The position numbers and the translations under genes are program-made. Below are positions 1 to 6,789 of a DNA stretch of 10,471 nt, one piece after another (position 1 is the stretch's first letter; the number at the start of each line of letters is the position of its first letter). The DNA lies in assembly GCA_000432895.1 (NCBI GenBank), contig FR889454.1, positions 34,531-45,001 of the forward strand, read 5' to 3'. This DNA is from Firmicutes bacterium CAG:449. GTDB lineage: Bacteria > Bacillota_I > Bacilli_A > RFN20 > CAG-449. The notes under the pieces were generated by a model. It was not told the origin of the DNA, did no database searches, and saw only the letters and a program-made list of their open reading frames with translations.

Positions 1-967
1 TTTTGGCTATGCAAGAAGAACATTCATTATTCAGAACTCTTGGTTTAATAAACTCTTTAGCAATAGTAGAATTTTCTAAATCATTAAACGATTGAGTATT
101 TATATTTCCTAAACAAAGCTCATCTAAACAATAAAAATCGCATGGATAAACACTACCATCACCTTCGATAACAAATTGAATTGAACATTTTCCTGATATT
201 CCACATTGCTCTGCAAATATGTTTTGTTCAACAAAAATTAAATTATCAAAATATCTAACACTAGTGTAATCTTTATTTTTAATATCTTGATAATAACATA
301 AAAATGTATCATTAATAAAATTGTAGTAATCATCATTATTTAAACTATATTCAGATGTTTGACTATCTAAAGGATCTAGACAAGGAATGAATTGTATATA
401 ACCTTGGCTTTTGTTTTTTAATAAGTTATATATTTCTTTTCCATTTTTAGCTATATCTTTACTAATAACACATAACAGGTTATATTGAACATTATATTTA
501 TTAAGTAAACTTAGTGTTTTTTCAATTAATGTATTAGTTTTTTCTCCATTTTTAAATAAACGATATTTATCTTGTATTGTGCTTTTTCCATCATATGATA
601 ATCCTACGAGAAAATTGTTTTTATGGAGAAATTTACACCATTCGTCATCAATTAAAATTCCATTTGTTTGAATTGAATAATCAATTTTTAGATGATGTTT
701 TTGATTTTCATAATTGACTTTCTTAACAAAATTTTGAAAAAAAGATAGACCAATTAAAGTTGGCTCACCTCCTTGAAAAGCAAAATTAATTGATTCATTT
801 GCGTAAGAAAATGCTTTTTCAATGAGATTATTCATTGTTTTTTCATTCATATAACCTTTGAATTGAGTCTGTCGATGTTTAGAAACATCATTATAAAAAC
901 AATATTTACATAATAGATTGCATTTATTAGATGATGGCTTTATTAAGACTGTTAAATTTTTTTCCAT
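1..967 (-). CDS. Anaerobic sulfatase-maturating enzyme (radical SAM/SPASM), 3'-truncated by window edge
   Basis: I translated this gene directly from the sequence. It starts with ATG at 967-965 and runs off the window after 322 residues; family members have about 370, so only the C-terminus is missing. It oxidises the active-site Cys of sulfatases to formylglycine in the cytoplasm, using S-adenosylmethionine and Fe-S clusters. Visible hallmarks are the radical-SAM CxxxCxxC (Cys16, 20, 23, read as CNLLCKYC), AFQGGEPTL at 63-71, SIQTNG at 98-103, YIQFIPCLDP at 190-199, EQCGISGKCS with Cys255 and Cys261, YPCDFY with Cys276 and Asp277, and the start of the SPASM Cys cluster (CSSC, 316-319). The last pieces closely match the auxiliary-cluster and catalytic-Asp region known in the Clostridium perfringens enzyme. 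Its start overlaps the stop of the upstream sulfatase by one base (TAATG), with an AAGAAGG ribosome site at 980-986. Both neighbouring sulfatases carry the Cys-type motif it would modify. Identification is very firm. Confidence 0.96.
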   Translation of the reverse strand, partial: MEKNLTVLIKPSSNKCNLLCKYCFYNDVSKHRQTQFKGYMNEKTMNNLIEKAFSYANESINFAFQGGEPTLIGLSFFQNFVKKVNYENQKHHLKIDYSIQTNGILIDDEWCKFLHKNNFLVGLSYDGKSTIQDKYRLFKNGEKTNTLIEKTLSLLNKYNVQYNLLCVISKDIAKNGKEIYNLLKNKSQGYIQFIPCLDPLDSQTSEYSLNNDDYYNFINDTFLCYYQDIKNKDYTSVRYFDNLIFVEQNIFAEQCGISGKCSIQFVIEGDGSVYPCDFYCLDELCLGNINTQSFNDLENSTIAKEFIKPRVLNNECSSCIAK

Positions 968-2355
968 TAATCTTTATATCCTTCTTTTGCTTCCCAAGTA
1001 GATAAATATTCTTTATATTTTTGAATTATGTCTGAATACTTATTATCAAATATTAAGTTGTTCATTTCATATGGGTCATCATTTAAATTATAGAATTCAT
1101 CAATCATGTTTTCATCATTAAAAACGTATTTATAATTATTTTTTATTACTGCACGAGCATGGTGCTTCATAAAATGGCCGAATGTGGAACAAACAATATA
1201 GTCTCTTTTTTTGTTTGAAAGCAAAGAAAGTGCATCAACTGAAGAAGAATAATCAGTATCCGCTAATGATAGAATTGTCTTGGAAACGTCAAAGTTTAAC
1301 ACTTCTTTTGTTTCTATGTAAGGTTTAATGTGTGGAACATAACATAATAAAGGAACTCTTAATACTTCTTCTGATAGATAACTATCTTTATCTATATGAC
1401 CTCCATGAGAAGCTAAAGCGTCTCCGTGATCGGCTAAAAATATAATTGCTGTATTTTCATCAAGTTTTAATTCTTCAACTTTTTTTACAATTGACAATAA
1501 AGCATCATCAAACAATGTGTTTTCTGCATAACTGATTCTTAGCATATCTTTCCATCTTGTTTCACTAATATTGTTTGGGGTAATTATTTTTCCATTTAAC
1601 GAATTATTTAATCCTTGGTCAGAAAAATAACATGCAGGTTTGTTTTTTAGATTATCATAAAAAGAAGGATATAATTTAATGTTTTTATACATATCAATAT
1701 ATTCTTTTGTTGGATAATATGGTTGATGTGGACCAAAAAAATCAACTCTTAGACAAAATGGCTCTTGAGTTTTTTTAAAGTGTTCTAATCGTTTATTAAT
1801 AGTTTTTGCAAGAAAAAATGCTTCATGACATTCTTTTGGTGATATAAATTCTCCAAAGCATAATGCATATAGATTATCTATTGTTGTTAAATCGATAATT
1901 TTATTTTCAGGATATTTTTTAATTTCACTTTCACTATATTTATTTTTAACTAATGGAGGTGGTAAATTATTTTCTTTTAAATACTTTTGATATTCTTTTA
2001 GTTTATATGGGTTTCCATATCCTTCCATTGAAAAACCATCAATTTTTAAATCTTGGATTGTGCCATTGCCAATATGTAATTTTCCATAATATTCACATTT
2101 GTATCCCTTTTTTAAAAGAGCATCATAATATGTTTCTTTGTTAAGTGGAGCCTTTGAGCCATTATCTAATTGGCGATGATTATGTGGATAAAGACCTGTT
2201 AAAATACTTCTTCTTGCTGGACAACATAATGGTGAAACAGAATAGGCGTTTGCAAAGCAAATACTTTTTTTCTTAAGATATTCATATCCAGGTCTAAAGA
2301 CGTCATGCTTATAAAATAAAACATGGTCCATAACAATTATTAAAATGTTCTTCAT
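967..2355 (-). CDS. Type I (Cys-type) sulfatase, no signal peptide, probably cytoplasmic
   Basis: A 462-aa sulfatase of the alkaline-phosphatase superfamily that hydrolyses a sulfate ester using formylglycine and a divalent metal. The N-terminus goes straight into the first core strand (NILIIVMDH, metal ligand Asp10) with no signal peptide, so it should stay in the cytoplasm. The signature is Cys44-Cys45-Pro46-Ala47-Arg48 followed by RSILTG; Cys44 is the residue to be converted. YYGKLHIG (Lys92, His94), GPHQPYYPT (His210) and ADHGD (Asp309, His310) with GGHIDK (Lys323) supply the remaining expected active-site residues. The C-terminal subdomain carries the usual DEFYNLNDDPYEMNNL segment. It starts inside the stop of the upstream sulfatase (ATGA overlap), and I see no Shine-Dalgarno before it, which suggests translational coupling. 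It is a paralogue of the 537-aa sulfatase (shared GYGNPYK, HEAFF and PYYPT segments). The substrate cannot be read from the sequence; a sulfated sugar or oligosaccharide is the likely guess from context. Confidence 0.93.
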   Translation of the reverse strand: MKNILIIVMDHVLFYKHDVFRPGYEYLKKKSICFANAYSVSPLCCPARRSILTGLYPHNHRQLDNGSKAPLNKETYYDALLKKGYKCEYYGKLHIGNGTIQDLKIDGFSMEGYGNPYKLKEYQKYLKENNLPPPLVKNKYSESEIKKYPENKIIDLTTIDNLYALCFGEFISPKECHEAFFLAKTINKRLEHFKKTQEPFCLRVDFFGPHQPYYPTKEYIDMYKNIKLYPSFYDNLKNKPACYFSDQGLNNSLNGKIITPNNISETRWKDMLRISYAENTLFDDALLSIVKKVEELKLDENTAIIFLADHGDALASHGGHIDKDSYLSEEVLRVPLLCYVPHIKPYIETKEVLNFDVSKTILSLADTDYSSSVDALSLLSNKKRDYIVCSTFGHFMKHHARAVIKNNYKYVFNDENMIDEFYNLNDDPYEMNNLIFDNKYSDIIQKYKEYLSTWEAKEGYKD

Positions 2356-3965
2356 AAATTTACAAGAGGGATGATGTCTTTAGTTTTTATTTGCCATTCT
2401 CTTAAATATTGCTTCATTAAATTTGCAATACCTTGATAATGATAATCATAAACAAGATTATTTAATTCAAATGGGTCTTTATCTAAATCGTAGAATTCAT
2501 CAATATCATTATTATAATAGATGTAAACATAGTTTTCCCAATACACCGCTCTAGCAGTTGTTACAGAAAAGTGCCCATGTGTTTCGGTAACGCCATATTT
2601 CCTTGGCTCAATACTTTTAGTTAGCAGATCATACAAATCAACTCCAAAAATTTGTTCATCTGGAAATTCTAAATTAAGAGCTCCAAGCATAGTTACTGGA
2701 ACATCATAACTTCCTACAAATGCTTTTGAAACAGTGCCAGCTAAATGTTTTAATAATGGATTACGATAAATTAAACCAATATGGTTAATTTCTTCAGTTA
2801 AGTAGCATTCTTTATCTGCATGTCCACCATGTGAACCAAGTGCATCACCATGATCATTTGTCCAAATAACAATTGTATTATCTCCTAAGCCAAGTTCGTC
2901 TAGTTTATCAATAACACTTCCACAAGCTTGATCAACTAAACTTGCTTGAGCATAGGCTAGTGCTATATATGATTGCATTGATTCCCAAGAAGATCTTGAA
3001 AAATAATTAGGAGAAATGTTAGTTTGGTTATCCCAGGCATTTACAATGGCTTTGTCAATAAATTGATCTTTGAATGATGGATATTCTTTAATATCACCAC
3101 CTAGCTTGCCATTTTTATCACGATATAAACTAGCAAATTCTTCTGTTGGATAGTATGGATGATGAGGACCCCAAATATTTACAGTCATCATAAATGGTTT
3201 ATCTTGCTTGTTATTGGCAATATTTTCTAAAGCTTTCTTTGCCATATCCGCTACAAAAAAGGCTTCATGATATTCTTTTGGCGTAACTGAAATTCCGGCA
3301 ATATTTCCAGTAATGATATTCATATTTGCTAAATTAAATAAGGAACCTCTAGTAGGCCCACCATTTGGAACCATTGCATCAACAACTTTCATCATTGGAG
3401 AAAGATATTGTTCACTACATCCAAAGTAGTTGTTATTTTTTATATATTCTTTATATTGAGTTGATTTGTATGGATTTCCATATCCTCCTGTGCAAGTCCA
3501 ACCTTGAATTCCATATTTCTTTTGTGGAGTATCGCTTCCATTTAAATCACCACTAAAATGAGTTTTACCAAAAAAATAGATATCATCTTTACTAATATTA
3601 TTTTCAAGAGCAACATCATATAATGTTTCTACTTCTTGATAACATTCTAAATCTTCTTGATTAGATATAATTCCATGTTGATGTGGATAGACACCTGTAA
3701 TGACGCTTCTTCTTGCGGGAGCACATACTGGTGAAGCAGCTTTTGCATTAACAAAACGTACTCCTTCAGAAGAGAATTTGTCCATATGTGGACGCTTTAT
3801 TTTATAAACATCATTTTTTTCATTATAATTATAGAGTAATTCATGGTCTGTTTGTATCATTAAGACGTTTTGAATTTTGTTTTCTTTACATTCTGTTTTT
3901 GTAATATTATTTGAATATAAACTTATTGTGGATAATATTAATGCACTTATTATTCTTTTTTTCAT
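2352..3965 (-). CDS. Type I (Cys-type) sulfatase with N-terminal signal sequence, probably exported
   Basis: A 537-aa sulfatase. Residues 1-18 look like a Sec signal: basic MKKR, then a hydrophobic stretch to about residue 17, with a possible cleavage after Ser18. There is no lipobox, and a signal anchor is also possible. The mature domain begins at about residue 32 (QNVLMIQTDH, Asp40). The modification motif is Cys81-Ala82-Pro83-Ala84-Arg85 followed by RSVITG. Other active-site segments are FFGKTHF (Lys134, His136), WGPHHPYYPT (His268), NDHGD (Asp371, His372) and GGHADK (Lys385). The C-terminus has DEFYDLDKDPFELNNL. Compared with the 462-aa paralogue it carries extra residues around 183-225, and it has HIGL where the other has the common LRVPL. 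A strong AGGAG at 3971-3975 lies 5 nt before the ATG. The stop is TGA, overlapping the next start. Exported bacterial sulfatases are known to receive formylglycine before export, consistent with the co-transcribed maturase. Substrate unknown. Confidence 0.93.
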   Translation of the reverse strand: MKKRIISALILSTISLYSNNITKTECKENKIQNVLMIQTDHELLYNYNEKNDVYKIKRPHMDKFSSEGVRFVNAKAASPVCAPARRSVITGVYPHQHGIISNQEDLECYQEVETLYDVALENNISKDDIYFFGKTHFSGDLNGSDTPQKKYGIQGWTCTGGYGNPYKSTQYKEYIKNNNYFGCSEQYLSPMMKVVDAMVPNGGPTRGSLFNLANMNIITGNIAGISVTPKEYHEAFFVADMAKKALENIANNKQDKPFMMTVNIWGPHHPYYPTEEFASLYRDKNGKLGGDIKEYPSFKDQFIDKAIVNAWDNQTNISPNYFSRSSWESMQSYIALAYAQASLVDQACGSVIDKLDELGLGDNTIVIWTNDHGDALGSHGGHADKECYLTEEINHIGLIYRNPLLKHLAGTVSKAFVGSYDVPVTMLGALNLEFPDEQIFGVDLYDLLTKSIEPRKYGVTETHGHFSVTTARAVYWENYVYIYYNNDIDEFYDLDKDPFELNNLVYDYHYQGIANLMKQYLREWQIKTKDIIPLVNL

Positions 3966-3966
3966 C

Positions 3967-5625
3967 TTAGCTCCTGTTTACAACAAAATATGTTGATGGG
4001 TTTATTCGTGTGTTGGAAAATACCATATTAGAAAAAGATAAACTATTTATTGTATCATTATTACAAACACCTATACATAGTCCAACTTTTGATATACTGG
4101 ATAATTCGTATAATGGAACATATAATTCTAAGGCGTAACTATTTTTTAATAAATTCATTTTTGCTAAATGATCATATCCACCGAAATATGTTAACGAATC
4201 TTTAGCTAAATATGAAAGGTTTTTTTGCTTTGATGTATTCATTACGAATGTTCGACTATTACTTGTATAAGAATTTGAAATTTCATTTTGATTTAATATT
4301 GATTCACTAGCAATATTAATTTGGATTGCATCGTAAGCATAAATGTCATCATCAATTGATGAGCAATGAATTGCATCATCAACTTCGACATAAACATATA
4401 TTCCTTTTTTGTCCATATAAGAATATGTATCAACTTTTGTTTTATTATTAATTTTGAATGTGTTAATTAATTTATAATCTTTATCTTTATTTCCATCGAT
4501 ATTTAATTCTGGAAGGTACATTGGTTGATCAACTCCAATATTATTTTTTAAATGTAGTGTATGATATAAATATGTTAAACTTTCATCATCCATTGTGCGG
4601 TATTCATAATCTACCCCATTTCTAGATAAAACTTGATATAAACTTTTAGGAACAATAATATCGTTATGATAATTGTTTGCTCGTGAATTAAGGGCAATAT
4701 CAGCCATTTTTATTGATGTTATATCACGCTGAGCGATTGCAATAGAGATATCATCTGTAGGTTTATTAATTTCAAGTATTGAATAAGGAATGTATGTTTC
4801 AAAGGTATAACCAATATCTTCATCTAGATATGAATCTGTAGTAGATTTCTGTCCTGTTAAAGTTCTCGTTCCATGGAAATTGACTTCATAATGTGGATTA
4901 ATTTTTTCACAAATTTCATATTTAACATAATTTGTAGCGGATTTATATACTCTTAGTGAATCGTAAATAGAATATTGTAATTTAAAACATGAATCATTTA
5001 AACGATCACTTTTTTTATTTGACATATTAAAATAAACTTCAAATCCATCGCTCATGGTAAATCTTTGAGATAGGAAATTACTATATAAAAGATTATTATC
5101 TAATACATCAACGCCAATATAAATTCCTTGCTCTGATAATGCTAATTTTAAAGTTAAATTTCCATTTAGTCCTGAAACATAACTTGGAATTAAATTATAT
5201 TTTTCATCATTTAAATTTCCGTCAACAACAATTCCTAAATTATCTTTTTCTTCTTGAACATAAATTGTTAATATTTTTTGAATGTTATTATTATCAATAT
5301 CTAAAGTATATTTAACATAATACGTATCAACTATTGATGATTGGAAAAATGGCATATCACAATATAAATATTTAGGAGTATAAATATAATTTGTTGAAGC
5401 AAGTACTTCAATATATAAAATATCTTTTAATTTTTCTTCACTTAGAGAACTAACTTTTGGTAAAGGTAAATTATATTTTTCACCTTGTTTAATAGAGACA
5501 TTTTGAATGTCTAAATGCATATTTACTCCATCAATAATTGTTGGATTATTTTCTGAAGATGATGTGTTTCCACATGAAAATAAACTACATAAGAATAATG
5601 GAATGAGAATTTTTTTATTTTTCAT
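3967..5625 (-). CDS. Surface lipoprotein with Ig-like N-domain and two CBM9/DOMON-like domains
   Basis: I chose the ATG at 5625 (552 aa) rather than the in-frame ATG at 5658. It lies 9 nt after AAGGAG (5635-5640) and puts a proper lipoprotein signal at the N-terminus: MKNKK, a hydrophobic core, and lipobox SLFSC with Cys18. After a short Ser/Asn linker come a beta-rich Ig-like domain (about 33-126) and a first CBM9-like domain (about 130-305) with VVDGNLNDEKY, GIYIGVDVLDNN, MSDGFEVYF, YTFETYIPYSIL and AQRDI. A second CBM9-like domain (about 372-550) has NIDGNKDKDY, GIYVYVEVDD, YDAIQINI and YALELYVPL. CBM9-type modules bind sugar ends or are fused to cell-surface glycan enzymes; no catalytic domain is visible. 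The role is inferred to be glycan capture at the membrane surface. It overlaps the upstream lipoprotein gene by 11 nt and ends one base before the exported sulfatase start. The fold call rests on motif recognition only; ligand unknown. Confidence 0.82.
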   Translation of the reverse strand: MKNKKILIPLFLCSLFSCGNTSSSENNPTIIDGVNMHLDIQNVSIKQGEKYNLPLPKVSSLSEEKLKDILYIEVLASTNYIYTPKYLYCDMPFFQSSIVDTYYVKYTLDIDNNNIQKILTIYVQEEKDNLGIVVDGNLNDEKYNLIPSYVSGLNGNLTLKLALSEQGIYIGVDVLDNNLLYSNFLSQRFTMSDGFEVYFNMSNKKSDRLNDSCFKLQYSIYDSLRVYKSATNYVKYEICEKINPHYEVNFHGTRTLTGQKSTTDSYLDEDIGYTFETYIPYSILEINKPTDDISIAIAQRDITSIKMADIALNSRANNYHNDIIVPKSLYQVLSRNGVDYEYRTMDDESLTYLYHTLHLKNNIGVDQPMYLPELNIDGNKDKDYKLINTFKINNKTKVDTYSYMDKKGIYVYVEVDDAIHCSSIDDDIYAYDAIQINIASESILNQNEISNSYTSNSRTFVMNTSKQKNLSYLAKDSLTYFGGYDHLAKMNLLKNSYALELYVPLYELSSISKVGLCIGVCNNDTINSLSFSNMVFSNTRINPSTYFVVNRS

Positions 5626-6769
5626 AAAAAGTAACTCCTTCTTTAATTGAAATATCACTGATTAAGCCAGAAGCATAATCACTAGCAAATCCAAATCTCA
5701 TTGTTTTTGAATATGAATGAGCGGTTCTTACACCTACTAATGCATTGTTTACATAAACTCTATAAACTTGATTTGTTTGAAAGTTTGAAATGTATATTTT
5801 AAAGTTTAATTTTTTTGTTGAATTAATTGTTTCACTTAACTTATTATCACCAGTAATATCTATGTGGTTATGCCATTGGGTATATGCATTAATAAAATAT
5901 GTTTCAATTCTATCTTGATAAGGTCCTGAACCAAAACATATATAATCTAAATATCCTAAATCATGATAACTGACTAAACCAATTTTTGGCCAAATATTTT
6001 TGTTTATTAAATTTACATCATAACTGATATTAGAAATATTAAATTCTACTAAAATATCTTGATTCGAATATTCTCCTTTTAGTCCGACAAGTGAGTAAGA
6101 AAATCCTTTTGAGTTGCATAGTTTATTAATTAGCAAAGAATTATTTCCTTCTTTATAAGCATTATAGTTTGCATAATTATTTTGATAAGTAAGAAGATTA
6201 TATTGAGATTTTAGATTATTTGTTTTTTCAATAATATCATTAATATTTGTATTGTATTTAATGTTTTTAAAATTAGCAGAAGCATTATTGACATAAAGTG
6301 TAGGACATAAAGGATAAGATTCAAATTTTCTTGTTTGTTTTAATATTCCATTAATTGCTACATAAAATAGATTTTCATTATAAATGATAGTAATGTTATT
6401 GCCATCATTATCATTGATTAAAAATCTATCGCCTAAATCTTTGGCTAGATTTGAACCATTACGATAAGTTTTAGAAACATATTCATTTGTTTTATTGTCG
6501 AATTCGAAACGATATTCAAAAATAGAGTTCTCATCTGTAAATAAAACACCACATTTAGAATTTAAATCATTAGTTGAATAAGAAAATGAGTATTCGAAAA
6601 TAAAATTTTGAGAGTAATTTAAGTTAAGATTTTTTCTTGATTCAATATTATTATTTGAATTTATAGAAATGTCATCTATAAGATTTTTGTTTGTTTTTAC
6701 AATTTCTAAAGATGAATTTGAACAAGATATTAAAAAAGGAATTAATATTAATAGTTTATTTTTTTTCAT
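5615..6769 (-). CDS. Lipoprotein with two tandem LamG/ConA-like beta-sandwich domains (predicted)
   Basis: A 384-aa protein with a lipoprotein signal (MKKNK, hydrophobic core, lipobox FLISC with Cys16), so probably tethered outside the membrane. The rest is beta-rich, Asn-rich and without Cys-based or catalytic motifs that I recognise. Two segments have the strand pattern of laminin-G/concanavalin-like jelly rolls: about 50-175 (FIFEYSFSY, FEYRFEF, ITIIYNENLFYVAINGIL, ANFKNIKY) and about 220-380 (ILVEFNISN, KIGLVSYHD, NFKIYISN, VYRVYVNNALVGVRTA, MRFGFASDYASGLISDISIKE). In both, a strand ending in a turn with Asn-Gly or Asn-Asn is followed by a closing strand with xxIxxIxIK-like spacing. Such domains often bind carbohydrate, which fits the neighbours, but I cannot name a family with certainty. 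Its start follows the 831-aa lipoprotein gene by 17 nt, with AAGGT 6 nt before the ATG. The 3' end overlaps the next lipoprotein gene and contains that gene's ribosome site. Confidence 0.75.
   Translation of the reverse strand: MKKNKLLILIPFLISCSNSSLEIVKTNKNLIDDISINSNNNIESRKNLNLNYSQNFIFEYSFSYSTNDLNSKCGVLFTDENSIFEYRFEFDNKTNEYVSKTYRNGSNLAKDLGDRFLINDNDGNNITIIYNENLFYVAINGILKQTRKFESYPLCPTLYVNNASANFKNIKYNTNINDIIEKTNNLKSQYNLLTYQNNYANYNAYKEGNNSLLINKLCNSKGFSYSLVGLKGEYSNQDILVEFNISNISYDVNLINKNIWPKIGLVSYHDLGYLDYICFGSGPYQDRIETYFINAYTQWHNHIDITGDNKLSETINSTKKLNFKIYISNFQTNQVYRVYVNNALVGVRTAHSYSKTMRFGFASDYASGLISDISIKEGVTFYEK
5635..5640 (-). promoter_or_regulatory. Ribosome binding site fixing the start of the 552-aa lipoprotein
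   Basis: AAGGAG on the minus strand, 9 nt before the ATG at 5625, lies inside the last codons of the upstream lipoprotein gene. It favours this start over the in-frame ATG at 5658, which would place extra charged residues before the lipoprotein signal. Confidence 0.8.
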
Positions 6770-6773
6770 GCTG

Positions 6774-6789
6774 CTACCTTACTACCTTA
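6774..6789 (-). repeat. 8-bp tandem duplication containing a doubled ribosome-binding motif
   Basis: On the minus strand TAAGGTAG occurs twice in a row in the 17-nt gap between the 831-aa and 384-aa lipoprotein genes. The first TAA is the stop of the upstream gene. The second copy supplies AAGGT 6 nt before the ATG at 6769. It is probably a small slippage duplication. Confidence 0.7.

Noticed and set aside
2352..2354. TGA read as Trp (Mycoplasma/Spiroplasma code)
   Set aside because: This TGA sits exactly at the end of the sulfatase family's C-terminus, forms an ATGA junction, and no gene contains an internal TGA while TGG is used for Trp.
1953..3556. Short plus-strand reading frames at 1953-2144 and 3365-3556
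   Set aside because: They lie entirely opposite the two sulfatase genes, encode Leu/His/Phe-rich nonsense typical of antisense frames, and resemble each other only because the sulfatases are paralogues.
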